A program made the position numbers and the translations under genes. From Chryseobacterium sp. JAH (GTDB lineage: Bacteria > Bacteroidota > Bacteroidia > Flavobacteriales > Weeksellaceae), in contig NZ_LMAH01000007.1 in the NCBI RefSeq assembly GCF_001507335.1, positions 167,032-231,031 on the forward strand: 64,000 nucleotides of DNA, read 5' to 3'. Shown here one piece after another: positions 42,146 to 52,754 of the stretch. Within the stretch, counting starts at the first letter, position 1, and the number at the start of each line of letters is the position of its first letter. The notes beneath the pieces are model-generated. The model ran no database searches. It was not told the origin of the DNA and worked only from the letters and a program-made list of their open reading frames with translations.

Positions 42146-44527
42146 GTGGATTATAACCAAACACAGGAAGAGACTCAAGAAGAATCTCTAAATATCAGAG
42201 AAATTTTAAAACCTTACATTCACCGTTGGTATTGGTTTATTGTAGGTGCAATTGCAGCAGTTATTATAGCATGGTTCTTTTTAAGATACAGTATTCCTGT
42301 ATACAATACAGAGTCAACCTTACTGATAAAAGAAGTGAAGAAATCTTCTGCCGGTCAGCCTGAATTGTCTGTAATATCAGAATTGAGTGGTATCGGCGGG
42401 ATGGGGACTAGTTCTGTCGATAATGAAATAGAAATCTTAAAATCTAAAAAATTGATGCTTTCTGTAGTAAAAGAGAAAGCATTGGAAACCAATATTTACT
42501 CTAAGGGAAAAATAAAAGAAACAGAATTATATAAAGATACATCTCCCTTTCTTGTAAGAATAATAAGTGAAAACATAAAAGCCAAATATCCAAAAAAGGA
42601 AGTTTTGGCTAAGGTAAATGGAAATAAAATAGTCGTAAAATCGGAGGATTTTCACAACAATATAGAGACCGAGTTTAATAAATCTGTAACAATGCCTTTT
42701 GGTGTCATCATGTTTCAGAAGAATGTTGACTATAAAACAAATATTAGAAACAAAGAAGGCAGTGAGTTTAGATTGCAGTTTATGTCTGGGATGGACAGAG
42801 CCAGATATTATTTGACTAAACTCAATGTAAGTTTAGTGCAGAAAGAAGCTACGGTTCTTAAAATAACAATGAATGATCCGGTTCCGGAAAAAGCAGTGGA
42901 TATTATCAACGGATTGGCAGTAAATTATAACCGGGAAGCTATTCTAGACAAAAATTCTGAGGCACAGAAAACAGCTAGTTTTATTGATGAAAGAATTAGG
43001 CTGATCAGCAAAGAACTTGGAACAGTAGAGACAGAGAAGGAAGACTTTAAGCTTCGAAATAATATTGCGGATATTCAGACAGAAGCAGAATTGTCTTTGC
43101 AAACTGTAATGAGTGGTCGCCAAAAGCAATTGGAAAATGAGTCCCAGCTTGAATTGGTAAATGGTTTGTTGAATTCGGTAACCCGACAGGGAACATACCA
43201 GGTTTTACCACTTAATGTAGGACTCTCAGATCCTGGAATTGTTTCTAATATTGCCACGTATAACCAGTTGGTGATTGATAGAAACAGGTTACTCGAGAGT
43301 TCAACCATAGCAAACCCTGTTGTTCAGAATATAAGCAGTCAGATTAACAGCATGAGAAGTTCTGTTATTCAAAGTCTGCAGAAAAGTAGATCTGCATTAC
43401 AAATTTCAAAAAGTATAATTCTGAGCGAACAAAACAGATTATCTGGAAGAATATCGAAAATTCCTGTACAGGAAAAATTGTTCAGAAGTATTGAAAGACA
43501 GCAGAATATTAAAGAGCAGCTATATCTTTTATTATTACAAAAGCGCGAGGAAGCCGCAATTTCATTAGCTATTGCGGCTCCTAAAGCAAGAATTGTGGAT
43601 GATGCTTTGACCAATCCTGTTCCTGTTTCTCCAAAAAAAATGATTATATATCTAGGAGCCCTTCTTGTTGGATTGTTAATTCCTTTTGTTATCATTTATC
43701 TTTTAGAACTATTCAACAATAAAATTAAGAGTAAGCAAGACTTAGAAAATCTTCTTAGTGGTGCTGCTGTTCTGGGAGAGCTTCCATCCTTGGAAAAAGG
43801 AGAGCCTGAAATTGTACAGCTTAATGATTTATCACCTTTAGCAGAATCGTTCAGAATTTTAATTACCAATATAAATTTTATGTTGCCTAAGAACAAAAAG
43901 GGACATGTTGTTTTTGTGACTTCTACAGTGAAGGGAGAAGGGAAAACGTTTACTTCAGTAAATTTGGCGTTGACATTGGCTACTCCTCGAAAAAAAGTGG
44001 TGATTATCGGCTCCGATATTCGTAATCCCCAATTACAAAGATATAATGAGGGTAGAAGAGGCTTAGTTGGTCTTTCAGAATTTATGTACGATGACGAGCT
44101 GGAGCTATCTGACATCCTACATCCGACTTCGTTTAATCCATTTTGCGATGTGATTTATTCGGGTGCAATTACACCCAATCCTACAGAATTGCTGTCAAAT
44201 GGAAGATATCATGAATTGATCGAAAGTCTTAAACCTTTATACGATTATATTATTCTAGATACAGCTCCACTAATGTTGGTGACAGATTCTTTCTTATTCT
44301 CAGATGTTGCTGATGTAACGGTTTATGTGACCAGATCAGGATATACAGAAAAAGAATTGATCAGCTTTATCAACAAGCAAATTAGAGAAAAGAAAATTAA
44401 AAATGTAGGTTTGGTGTTGAACGATGTTAGTAAAATGAACAGTGGATACGGATACGGCTATAAATATGGATATGGTTATGGTGTAGATTCTAAAAAATCA
44501 TGGTGGAGAAAAATGCTTAAATCATAA
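42146..44527 (+). CDS. Polysaccharide chain-length regulator with tyrosine autokinase domain (Wzc-like)
   Basis: The 793-residue protein starts with GTG at 42146. A Wzz domain is framed by two membrane helices (about 30-49 and 505-525) with a long coiled coil between (about 270-410). The cytoplasmic BY-kinase has Walker [11 protein letters not shown] (near 595), Walker A' [12 protein letters not shown] (near 618) and Walker [14 protein letters not shown]. The Tyr-rich C-terminus ([13 protein letters not shown]) is the autophosphorylation cluster. It works with the Wza-like lipoprotein and phosphorylation cycles to control export length. Confidence 0.92.
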   Translation: MDYNQTQEETQEESLNIREILKPYIHRWYWFIVGAIAAVIIAWFFLRYSIPVYNTESTLLIKEVKKSSAGQPELSVISELSGIGGMGTSSVDNEIEILKSKKLMLSVVKEKALETNIYSKGKIKETELYKDTSPFLVRIISENIKAKYPKKEVLAKVNGNKIVVKSEDFHNNIETEFNKSVTMPFGVIMFQKNVDYKTNIRNKEGSEFRLQFMSGMDRARYYLTKLNVSLVQKEATVLKITMNDPVPEKAVDIINGLAVNYNREAILDKNSEAQKTASFIDERIRLISKELGTVETEKEDFKLRNNIADIQTEAELSLQTVMSGRQKQLENESQLELVNGLLNSVTRQGTYQVLPLNVGLSDPGIVSNIATYNQLVIDRNRLLESSTIANPVVQNISSQINSMRSSVIQSLQKSRSALQISKSIILSEQNRLSGRISKIPVQEKLFRSIERQQNIKEQLYLLLLQKREEAAISLAIAAPKARIVDDALTNPVPVSPKKMIIYLGALLVGLLIPFVIIYLLELFNNKIKSKQDLENLLSGAAVLGELPSLEKGEPEIVQLNDLSPLAESFRILITNINFMLPKNKKGHVVFVTSTVKGEGKTFTSVNLALTLATPRKKVVIIGSDIRNPQLQRYNEGRRGLVGLSEFMYDDELELSDILHPTSFNPFCDVIYSGAITPNPTELLSNGRYHELIESLKPLYDYIILDTAPLMLVTDSFLFSDVADVTVYVTRSGYTEKELISFINKQIREKKIKNVGLVLNDVSKMNSGYGYGYKYGYGYGVDSKKSWWRKMLKS

Positions 44528-44530
44528 ATA

Positions 44531-45499
44531 ATGAATAAAATTTTAATTACTGGCGGTGCAGGATTTATAGGTTCAAATCTTACAGAATATTTTTTAAATA
44601 AAGGATATAATGTTGTTTGTCTAGATAATTTTGCTACGGGACATCGTCACAATGTAGAATCATTTCTTACAAATCAGTGTTATCAGCTAATAGAAGGGGA
44701 TATTCGTGATTTTTCAACCTGTCAAAAAGCGGTGGAGGGAGTAGATTATATATTGCACCAAGCAGCTTTAGGATCTGTTCCTCGTTCCATAAAAGATCCA
44801 ATAACCAGCAATGATGTAAATGTATCTGGTTTTTTAAATATGTTGATTGCTGCAAGGGATGCAAATGTAAAGCGTTTTGTATATGCAGCATCTTCTTCTA
44901 CCTATGGTGATTCAGAATCTTTACCAAAAGTGGAAGAAGTAATTGGAAAACCATTATCTCCTTACGCAATTACAAAATATGTAAATGAATTGTATGCAGA
45001 TATTTTTAGTAAAACCTATGGTTTATCTTGCATAGGTCTGAGATATTTCAATGTATTTGGTCGCCGACAAGACCCTAACGGAGCTTATGCTGCGGTCATT
45101 CCTTTATTTGTGAAACAATTAATGAGCTATGAACCTCTTACCATTAACGGGACAGGGGATTATTCGCGTGACTTTACTTATATTGACAATGTCATTCAGA
45201 TGAACGAATTAGCAATGCTTACTAACAACCAAAATGCCGTCAATACTGTATACAATACAGCTGTAGGAGATCGGACGACCTTGAACAAACTTGTAAGTTA
45301 TCTAAAAAAACACCTTAGTAAATTTGATGAAAAGATAGCCGATGTAAATGTAATACACGGTCCCAATCGTGTAGGGGACATACCGCACTCTTTGGCATCT
45401 ATTGATAAAGCGAAAACATTGTTGGAATATAAACCTTCACATGATATTGATAGAGGCTTAAAAGAAGCCGTAAAGTGGTATTGGAAAAATTTACAATAA
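44531..45499 (+). CDS. UDP-N-acetylhexosamine 4-epimerase (WbpP/TviC-like SDR)
   Basis: The 322-residue extended SDR has GGAGFIGSNL (residues 8-17), DNFATGHRHNV (about 36-46), the SSSSTYGDSE motif with the catalytic Ser (near 124) and the YAITKYVNE Tyr-Lys pair (near 148). The FATGHRHN segment is typical of UDP-GlcNAc 4-epimerases of capsule loci. Together with the dehydrogenase at 47327 it could produce UDP-GalNAcA. It overlaps the next start by one base. Confidence 0.85.
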   Translation: MNKILITGGAGFIGSNLTEYFLNKGYNVVCLDNFATGHRHNVESFLTNQCYQLIEGDIRDFSTCQKAVEGVDYILHQAALGSVPRSIKDPITSNDVNVSGFLNMLIAARDANVKRFVYAASSSTYGDSESLPKVEEVIGKPLSPYAITKYVNELYADIFSKTYGLSCIGLRYFNVFGRRQDPNGAYAAVIPLFVKQLMSYEPLTINGTGDYSRDFTYIDNVIQMNELAMLTNNQNAVNTVYNTAVGDRTTLNKLVSYLKKHLSKFDEKIADVNVIHGPNRVGDIPHSLASIDKAKTLLEYKPSHDIDRGLKEAVKWYWKNLQ

Positions 45500-47334
45500 T
45501 GCAGTTTAGATACGATATTCAAGGTCTAAGAGCGATTGCTGTACTATTAGTATTTATTTTCCACTTAAATTCGGGTTATTTATCTGGAGGATTTGTGGGA
45601 GTAGATATCTTTTTTGTGATTTCTGGATATCTCGTATCTGGTATAATATTGTATAAAATTAAACACTCGACATTTAATTTTATTGATTTCTATGTTGGCA
45701 GAATTAAAAGGTTGATTCCTGTTTATGCATTTTTTCTATTATTTGTTATAACAACAGGTACTTTAGTTTATCTAAATATTGATATGAATTCGTTGAGGAT
45801 GAATTTGTTTTGGTCATCAATTTTTGGATCCAATCAATATTTGGCTACTCAAGATAATTATTTCGGAGCAAAAAGCAGTGAAAATCCATTCCTTCATACA
45901 TGGACACTATCAATTGAAATGCAATTTTATCTGCTATTACCAATTTATCTATATATAGTAAAAAAGGAATATCTGTTTAAACTAACGTTATTTATTATCA
46001 TAATGTTAACTATGTATTCTTATTATAACATACATTTCTTAGGTAATAAACAAATAATATATTTTTCATTAATCGCTAGAATTCCTGAATTTTTAATTGG
46101 ATTAATATTTGGAATGAAAGAAACTAAAATTAATAATTTCTTCAGTGAGAAAATTAAAAGTTTTATCACAATAGTAAGTTTAATATTAATTTTAATTTCA
46201 AGTGTAGTTTATTCGGAAAATTCAGAATTTCCAGGCTTGATGATGCTTGTTCCTTGTCTAGCAACAGGGTTTTTATTAATATTTAAGGATGGTTTTTTAA
46301 ATGCGAAAATTTTAACTAATAAGATTTTAGTTCATATAGGTCAAATATCTTACTCAATTTATTTATGGCACTGGGCTATAATGGCATTCATAAGATATTA
46401 TAACAGTGAATATCAATTTAATATTAAGGAAACTATTTTCATTATAATACTAACATATGTCTTATCATTAACTTCCTATAAATTTATTGAAGAAAAATAT
46501 AAAAATTTATCCAAGAGAAACCTTTTTATTAATAGTTGTATTTTAGGAATTTTATTGTTCGTTTTATTTAAATATTCAAATCCGGTTAACGAAAAATTAT
46601 ATAATCTTTCAGATAATATCACAAAACCTACATTTGGAATAAAATCGCATGCAGAAACTTTTACAGGTCTAGAGTTTTTTGGTGACATTGATAAAGCAAA
46701 TGATTCTATTTTGTTAATAGGCGATAGCCATGCTTTAGTATATAAGGGGATTCTAGATGAAATAGGAAAGAATAAGAGATTTAATTTTCTAACAGTAACA
46801 AATAATGTTTATCCAAATATTCCAGGAATAAACAGAAAGGATTTTAAAAGTAATAGCTCCTATGCTAATTATTTAGAATTAACAGAAAAAGCAGAAAATG
46901 CAATAAAAAAATCTAAATTTATTATTATTTCTTCAGTATGGTCTGATACAATTAGTTCATTGCCTGAGGCATTTAAATATTTTGTAAATAAGGTACCAAA
47001 AGAAAAGAAAATAATAATACTTTCTGACTTTCCAATTTTAGATAAGAATCCTGTTAAAGTTAATAGAGGGATAATTCGTGACAATAATAAGGACAATGAT
47101 TATTCAATAAAAATAAATTCTTTGCCACATTATATCACTAAATTATTAAAAGAAAATAATAATGTTTATTTATTACATATAAAATATGAAGATGTAATAA
47201 AAGATATTCCTTTTAACAATGATACCATAATGTATTATGATGCGGGTCATTTAAATTATTATGGCTCTAAAGTAGTAGCTTCAGAAATTAAAGATGATTT
47301 TTATAAGAAATTAAAGACAATAGTGTATGAATAA
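45499..47334 (+). CDS. OatA-like acyltransferase with C-terminal SGNH domain
   Basis: From the ATG at 45499, sharing its A with the previous stop, the protein has 611 residues. The first part (to about 360) is the acyltransferase-3 membrane domain with about ten helices; [14 protein letters not shown] and [14 protein letters not shown] are its hallmarks. The second is an SGNH hydrolase domain with [10 protein letters not shown] (nucleophile Ser, near 406) and DAGHLNYYG (Asp-x-x-His, near 580). This type O-acetylates extracytoplasmic polysaccharide. Confidence 0.88.
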   Translation: MQFRYDIQGLRAIAVLLVFIFHLNSGYLSGGFVGVDIFFVISGYLVSGIILYKIKHSTFNFIDFYVGRIKRLIPVYAFFLLFVITTGTLVYLNIDMNSLRMNLFWSSIFGSNQYLATQDNYFGAKSSENPFLHTWTLSIEMQFYLLLPIYLYIVKKEYLFKLTLFIIIMLTMYSYYNIHFLGNKQIIYFSLIARIPEFLIGLIFGMKETKINNFFSEKIKSFITIVSLILILISSVVYSENSEFPGLMMLVPCLATGFLLIFKDGFLNAKILTNKILVHIGQISYSIYLWHWAIMAFIRYYNSEYQFNIKETIFIIILTYVLSLTSYKFIEEKYKNLSKRNLFINSCILGILLFVLFKYSNPVNEKLYNLSDNITKPTFGIKSHAETFTGLEFFGDIDKANDSILLIGDSHALVYKGILDEIGKNKRFNFLTVTNNVYPNIPGINRKDFKSNSSYANYLELTEKAENAIKKSKFIIISSVWSDTISSLPEAFKYFVNKVPKEKKIIILSDFPILDKNPVKVNRGIIRDNNKDNDYSIKINSLPHYITKLLKENNNVYLLHIKYEDVIKDIPFNNDTIMYYDAGHLNYYGSKVVASEIKDDFYKKLKTIVYE

Positions 47335-48640
47335 AAATTTTAAAATTGCAGTAATTGGTTTAGGATATGTAGGTTTACCTCTAGCCCGACTATTTGCAAC
47401 CAAATATCCGGTAATTGGTTTTGACATTAATAAAAAACGTATTGAAGAATTAAATCAGGGAACTGATCATACACGAGAGGTGTCTAATAATGTTTTACAG
47501 TCAGTCCTCGTAAAAGAAAATCCTTTTAATGTAACAGAATTACAAGATCACGATTCTATAGGGCTATTCTGTTCTTCAAATTTAGACGACATTAAAGATG
47601 CCAATGTCTATGTGGTCACAGTTCCAACACCAGTAGATAAACATAATCGACCAGATTTAACACCCTTGTATAGGTCTTCAGAGACTGTAGGTAAAGTTCT
47701 ATCACAAGGTGATATTGTAATTTATGAATCTACAGTATTTCCCGGTGCAACAGAAGAAGAATGCATTCCAGTGTTGGAAAGTGTTTCTGGAATGAAGTTT
47801 AATCTGGATTTTTTTGCAGGATATTCTCCCGAACGTATTAATCCTGGGGATAAAGAACATACTGTAGAAAAAATTTTAAAGGTAACCTCAGGTTCTACAG
47901 AAGAAATTGGAAAAATAGTTGATGCATTATACAGTTCTGTCATAACAGCAGGGACACATTTAGCACCTACTATCAGAGTCGCAGAAGCAGCAAAAGTTAT
48001 TGAAAACTCACAGCGTGATATCAATATTGCATTTGTAAACGAATTGGCTAAAATCTTTAATTTATTGGGTATCGATACTCATGCGGTTTTGGAAGCAGCC
48101 GGAACTAAATGGAACTTTTTACCATTCAAACCAGGATTAGTCGGAGGACATTGTATCGGCGTTGATCCTTATTATTTAGCGCAAAAAGCCCAAGAATATG
48201 GCTATCATCCTGAAATAATTTTAGCAGGACGAAGAATGAATGATTCAATGGGACAATATGTTGCGAGCGAAGTTGTTAAACTCATGCTAAAACATGATCT
48301 AAAAGTTAAAAATTCCAAAGTGTTAATGCTTGGATTTACTTTTAAAGAAAATTGTCCAGATGTAAGAAATACAAAAGTGGTGGACGTTGTGAAAAGTCTG
48401 GAAGAATACGAAACTCAAGTAACGATTTTTGATCCTTGGGCAAATCCTGAAGAGGTTAAGCATGAATATGGTTTAACGACATTTACCGACCTTCCCGATG
48501 AAAAATTTGATGCTATTGTTTTCGCAGTTTCTCATAATGAATTTAAGAATTTAGATTTAACTGAAATTTTAAGTGAAAATGGAATTGTTTACGACGTGAA
48601 AGGGACGGTGACAAATTATGCTAAACGTAATAGACTCTAA
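47327..48640 (+). CDS. Nucleotide-sugar 6-dehydrogenase (UDP-HexNAc dehydrogenase, WbpO/TviB-like)
   Basis: The 437-residue enzyme oxidises C6 of a UDP-sugar to a uronic acid with NAD. Motifs: [12 protein letters not shown] (residues 10-21, NAD binding), TVPTPVD (about 99), the EKILKVTSG region, and the catalytic cysteine in [13 protein letters not shown] (about 277-289). With the 4-epimerase nearby, UDP-GalNAcA is the likely product. It overlaps the preceding gene by 8 bases. Confidence 0.9.
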   Translation: MNKNFKIAVIGLGYVGLPLARLFATKYPVIGFDINKKRIEELNQGTDHTREVSNNVLQSVLVKENPFNVTELQDHDSIGLFCSSNLDDIKDANVYVVTVPTPVDKHNRPDLTPLYRSSETVGKVLSQGDIVIYESTVFPGATEEECIPVLESVSGMKFNLDFFAGYSPERINPGDKEHTVEKILKVTSGSTEEIGKIVDALYSSVITAGTHLAPTIRVAEAAKVIENSQRDINIAFVNELAKIFNLLGIDTHAVLEAAGTKWNFLPFKPGLVGGHCIGVDPYYLAQKAQEYGYHPEIILAGRRMNDSMGQYVASEVVKLMLKHDLKVKNSKVLMLGFTFKENCPDVRNTKVVDVVKSLEEYETQVTIFDPWANPEEVKHEYGLTTFTDLPDEKFDAIVFAVSHNEFKNLDLTEILSENGIVYDVKGTVTNYAKRNRL

Positions 48641-48652
48641 ATAAATATTTTT

Positions 48653-49558
48653 ATGGATGATTATGATAAGAATAAAATTATTGTCTTATATGATTCTATA
48701 ACGTATTTTCGGCAAAATTTTAAAAAGAAAGGAGTTTCCGTTTGTGATAGCTTTAAAAAAGTTAATAAAGTTGGTAAAGTTTTCAGAAAATTTTCTGAGT
48801 TTACTACAATAGGAAGGAATTACTGGTTTGGAAATTGGAAAAACAAGCTCGAACACATAAATACAGTTATTGTTTTCGCCGAAAACCGTATTGATCATTT
48901 GATATATATAAAAAAAAAATATCCTAAAATTCGGATTATTTTATGGTATTGGAATCCTGTGTTTAGATGTATCCATCCAGACAAAATACCCGAAGGATTG
49001 TGTGAAAAGTGGTCTTTTGATTTTGATGATTGTAAAAAGTATAACCTACATTATAATAATCAGTTTTATTTTGACAACATTGAGCTCGATAAAAAACAAT
49101 TGATTTATGATGGATTTTTCTTGGGAAATAATAAAGGAAGAAGGAATTATTTAAATGATATTAAATGTATTTTTACAGATAATAAGCTTGTTAGTAGTTT
49201 TTATATTATTCCTGATGAAGGAGAAAGTAATGTTGAACAGTTTATTCCTATATCATATGAAGACTATTTAAATAGATTTGTATCTTCTACAAAGGGATTG
49301 ATTGATGTTCAACCAACAGGACAATCAGGCCTTACCTTACGACCTCTTGAAGCAATTTTTTTCAAGAAGAAACTTATTACAAATGATAAAAAAATTAAGA
49401 ATTATGATTTTTATCATTCTTCAAATATTTATATTTTAGGTATTGATGACAACAAATCTCTTGTAGATTTCATGAATAAGAAATACGAGAATATAAATAC
49501 AGAAATCATCAAAAAATATGATGTTTCCAACTGGTTAAATAATTTTTATTTAAAATAA
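48653..49558 (+). CDS. Putative glycosyltransferase-like protein of the capsule locus
   Basis: The 301-residue protein has no signal peptide. The pattern PKIRIILWYWNPV (near 92-104) and GQSGLTLRPLEAIFFKKKL (near 224-242), the latter resembling the donor-binding Glu-containing segment of GT-B proteins, suggest a glycosyltransferase of a small, little-described family. The overall resemblance is weak, so the sugar is unknown. It starts 12 bases after the dehydrogenase stop codon. Confidence 0.55.
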   Translation: MDDYDKNKIIVLYDSITYFRQNFKKKGVSVCDSFKKVNKVGKVFRKFSEFTTIGRNYWFGNWKNKLEHINTVIVFAENRIDHLIYIKKKYPKIRIILWYWNPVFRCIHPDKIPEGLCEKWSFDFDDCKKYNLHYNNQFYFDNIELDKKQLIYDGFFLGNNKGRRNYLNDIKCIFTDNKLVSSFYIIPDEGESNVEQFIPISYEDYLNRFVSSTKGLIDVQPTGQSGLTLRPLEAIFFKKKLITNDKKIKNYDFYHSSNIYILGIDDNKSLVDFMNKKYENINTEIIKKYDVSNWLNNFYLK

Positions 49559-49567
49559 TATATTAAG

Positions 49568-50170
49568 ATGAATTTCCTTAAAGCTTTATCATATGTTTTC
49601 GGATATAGGTTTTTCAAAAAAATATCAATTATAGTTGATAGATTATTTTCGTATTCTTTAAATCGAGGACTCAAGAAAGTTGATGGTTACGCGTTATTTC
49701 AGTTTCCATCTCGCGTAGAGGGAACGGAATTTATTGAAATTGGGAAAGATTTTCAAAGTGGTAAAAATCTTCGTTTGCAAGCAATAAACGTTTATAAAAA
49801 ATTTCGCTTTAATCCAGAAATCAAGATAGGAAATAATGTTACTATTAATCCTAACTGTCAGATTTCAGCCATTAATAGTATTAAAATAGGAAATGATGTT
49901 TTAATAGCGAGTTATGTTTTTATTTCAGATCATTCGCATGGGAAACATGATTTTAGCGATATTTCGGTAAAGCCAATTGAGAGAATTTTAGATTCAAAAG
50001 GAGGCATAGTTATCGGGGATAATACTTGGATTGGGCAGGGAGTATCTATTTTATCTAATGTAAAAATCGGAAAAAATGTTATTATAGGGGCAAATTCTGT
50101 GATTGTGAAGGATATCCCAGATAATGCCATCGTTGTGGGAGTGCCAGGAAAAGTCATTAAATTTACATAA
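49568..50170 (+). CDS. Hexapeptide-repeat (left-handed beta-helix) acetyltransferase
   Basis: The 200-residue protein has hexapeptide repeats in about residues 85-195: IGNNVTINPNCQISA, IGNDVLIASYVFISD, IGDNTWIGQGVSIL, IGKNVIIGANSVI. A DHSHG motif (near 123) provides the catalytic His. It is likely an O- or N-acetyltransferase for a sugar of the repeat unit. Its gene is 9 bases after the previous stop codon and one base before the flippase ATG. Confidence 0.8.
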   Translation: MNFLKALSYVFGYRFFKKISIIVDRLFSYSLNRGLKKVDGYALFQFPSRVEGTEFIEIGKDFQSGKNLRLQAINVYKKFRFNPEIKIGNNVTINPNCQISAINSIKIGNDVLIASYVFISDHSHGKHDFSDISVKPIERILDSKGGIVIGDNTWIGQGVSILSNVKIGKNVIIGANSVIVKDIPDNAIVVGVPGKVIKFT

Positions 50171-50171
50171 G

Positions 50172-51581
50172 ATGAAAGATTTTTTAAAAGCTTTTTTATC
50201 TTTTGGACTGGCAACTTCTATTGAGAAATTAATAGGGTTTATCATCTTGCCAATATATACCCGCTACTTTAATAGCGTAGATTATGGTATTATTGATATG
50301 ATTGGTACTTTTCTTGCGGTCTTATCGATATTTGGGCTATTGCAATTCGAAACTTCATTACAACGATATTATTATCAAAGTAATATTGTCAGAAAAAAGC
50401 TGTTGGTTTCTGCAATTTATTTTTGGGTGATTTGTTTTTCTTTAATTATGGGGCTTGTAATATACATAGCAGCTCCTTTTATGTCTTTATATTTTTTTAA
50501 ATCAAAAGAGTATATGTGGATGATAAGAACACTATCTTTTCAATTATTACTTACAAATTTAAGCATACTTGGTCTTATTGTTTTACGTTTCGAAAAAGAG
50601 AATGCAAAATTTCTGTTTGTTATTCTTGTTAAAGTTTTGTTTTCTTTATTATCTGTTTACTTGCTTGTTATCAAATTCAAAATCGGAATGATGGGGGTAT
50701 TTTATGCTCAAGTTTTTTCTCTTCTTTTTTCTACGATTTTAGTAACCTTTTTTGTACGTAGATTTTTTGTCTTTCGATTATCACAAACATTTACTAAGAA
50801 AAGTATAAGATATTCGTTACCACAAATTCCTGCCAGGATAGGTAGTGTGCTTTTAGGGAATGCGAATAGATTTTTTATGCTAGGTTATCTATCATTGGCG
50901 GCGATAGGTATATATTCTGTATCGCTGAAGCTCGCATCGTCAATTCAGCTCGTTAATAGTGCGTTTATAATGGCTTGGACTCCTTTCTTATATACTCAGT
51001 TCAAGAAAGAGAATAATAAAATAATTTTTTCGAATGTATTCCCTTTGATTTGCGGCGTTACTTTTTTGTTTGTTTGTTTGCTGAGTTTATTTTCTAAAGA
51101 AATAGTAATATTATTAACCACAGAGGATTTTTATAGTTCATATAAATATGTAGGTGGGTTAACACTTTTTTTCTCATTATATATTATTAAAGAAACGGTA
51201 GATATAGGGCCGCGGATTATGGAAAAAACCAAATTTTTGACTTATACATTTGCATTGTCATTAATTGTAAATTTGCTTTCACTTTATTTTTTTATTAGGA
51301 TTTACGAACTGGAAGGGGTGATTTTTTCAATGATTATTACCAATTTGTTTCTAGTGATTATATCTTGGATTGTTTCGAATAAACTTTATTATATTCCTTT
51401 TAATCCTTATACTTTTATATTATTACTATTTCCTGCACTTAGTTTAGTCATAACTATTATGTATGTTGATATTAATCTTGGTTATAGAAGTACAATAGGT
51501 TTTTTATGTGTAATCTTCTACTCTGGTCTCTTGTACAGGTTTTATAGAAATTTTATCGTGATCATAAATAAACAAGAATGA
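50172..51581 (+). CDS. wzx: Oligosaccharide flippase (Wzx-like, MOP superfamily)
   Basis: From the ATG at 50172 the protein has 469 residues and about 12-14 hydrophobic helices. FLSFGLATSIEKLIGFIILPI (about 9-29) is the typical start, and ALKLASSIQLVN-type segments are present in the middle. It would flip undecaprenyl-linked repeat units across the inner membrane. The longer frame starting at 50124 overlaps the previous gene and is not used. Its end overlaps the next gene by 4 bases. Confidence 0.85.
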   Translation: MKDFLKAFLSFGLATSIEKLIGFIILPIYTRYFNSVDYGIIDMIGTFLAVLSIFGLLQFETSLQRYYYQSNIVRKKLLVSAIYFWVICFSLIMGLVIYIAAPFMSLYFFKSKEYMWMIRTLSFQLLLTNLSILGLIVLRFEKENAKFLFVILVKVLFSLLSVYLLVIKFKIGMMGVFYAQVFSLLFSTILVTFFVRRFFVFRLSQTFTKKSIRYSLPQIPARIGSVLLGNANRFFMLGYLSLAAIGIYSVSLKLASSIQLVNSAFIMAWTPFLYTQFKKENNKIIFSNVFPLICGVTFLFVCLLSLFSKEIVILLTTEDFYSSYKYVGGLTLFFSLYIIKETVDIGPRIMEKTKFLTYTFALSLIVNLLSLYFFIRIYELEGVIFSMIITNLFLVIISWIVSNKLYYIPFNPYTFILLLFPALSLVITIMYVDINLGYRSTIGFLCVIFYSGLLYRFYRNFIVIINKQE

Positions 51582-52753
51582 TATATATTGTTATTTTGAT
51601 ACTTTTAACAGTATTTACATTGATTTTTGATTTTAGAAAAATTAAAATTAAAGACAATAGTATCTACTATTTTTTGCTTTTTATTTTTATCCTTATTTCA
51701 GGGCTTCGGTGGAAAGTAGGAGGTGATACAATTGCTTATCAATCTGTATTTAAAGGTATTCCAACCCTCAAAGGTTTGGTGAACGATTTTTCTAACTCTA
51801 ATTACACTTTTGAGCCTTTATTCACCATTTCATTATCTATAGTCAAAACCTTTACTGATGAGTTTTGGGTATTTCAAATAATTCATGCCGTTTTTGTAAA
51901 TACCATTATTTTTAGATTTATCAAAAAATACTGCGAATATAAATTCTTTGCTTTACTACTGTACTTTTTCTTGTATTTTGTGTATTTTAATATGGAAATC
52001 TTACGCGAATCAATTGCAGTATCAATTTTTTTATTAATGTATCCTTTAATGGAAAAAAAGAAATTAAAAAAATATTATGTCCTTAATATTATAGCCATAC
52101 TATTTCATTATTCCTCAATTATTTTATTAGTATTTCCTTTGTTAAATAAGATCAAATTAACACCAAAAAGTGTTGTTCTGCTTATATGCATTGTTTTGGC
52201 GTTATCAGGAATATTCATTTTTGTACCAGAAGCCATTCAAGCTTTCTTGTTCACAGAATCGTTATCAAATAAATTTAATGTATATTCGATAATGACCGCA
52301 AATATTAATGGGACAATTCTCAATACTTTATTATTTATAATTTTACCTGCTTATGTGATAAAACTTAATAAGAAAAATATTAATCGAAAGTTTGACAATT
52401 TAGTATTTGCCTATTTTCTTATCGCTGCCATTTTTGTTTTGATAGCAGGGTTTGGAAGATTCCTGAATTATTTTGGAATATTTATGATTATATATTTTAC
52501 AAATACTCTTAGTAATTTAAATAGAATTTATCGCTTTAATTTTAAGAGATTCGGGTTTGTAATGCTTTCACTTACAATTATTTGTTATTATAAAGTATCT
52601 TATTATTTAATATCTTATGATCATTTGGTAAAAGATTCTCATAAGTATAATATGTATTATCCTTATTACTCAGTATTTAATCCTGTAGAAGATAAAGATA
52701 GAGAAACATTATATTTTGACTCGATGTGGGAATCTTTTAATAAAGAAAAGTAA
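51578..52753 (+). CDS. EpsG-family polysaccharide polymerase (Wzy-like)
   Basis: The 391-residue membrane protein has about ten hydrophobic helices and the EpsG-type signature GLRWKVGGDTIAYQSVF (about 43-59), followed by a segment of the type FEPLFTISLSIVKTF. EpsG/Wzy proteins polymerise repeat units on the outer face of the inner membrane. It is next to the flippase, as is usual. The ATGA overlap with the flippase implies coupling. Confidence 0.8.
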   Translation: MIYIVILILLTVFTLIFDFRKIKIKDNSIYYFLLFIFILISGLRWKVGGDTIAYQSVFKGIPTLKGLVNDFSNSNYTFEPLFTISLSIVKTFTDEFWVFQIIHAVFVNTIIFRFIKKYCEYKFFALLLYFFLYFVYFNMEILRESIAVSIFLLMYPLMEKKKLKKYYVLNIIAILFHYSSIILLVFPLLNKIKLTPKSVVLLICIVLALSGIFIFVPEAIQAFLFTESLSNKFNVYSIMTANINGTILNTLLFIILPAYVIKLNKKNINRKFDNLVFAYFLIAAIFVLIAGFGRFLNYFGIFMIIYFTNTLSNLNRIYRFNFKRFGFVMLSLTIICYYKVSYYLISYDHLVKDSHKYNMYYPYYSVFNPVEDKDRETLYFDSMWESFNKEK

Positions 52754-52754
52754 A

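Noticed and set aside
42944..44115. Four antisense reading frames inside the Wzc-like gene
   Set aside because: They are shadows of a strongly supported gene on the plus strand.
45475..45498. Earlier start for the OatA-like gene
   Set aside because: It overlaps the epimerase gene; the ATG at 45499, overlapping the stop codon, gives the conserved acyltransferase N-terminus.
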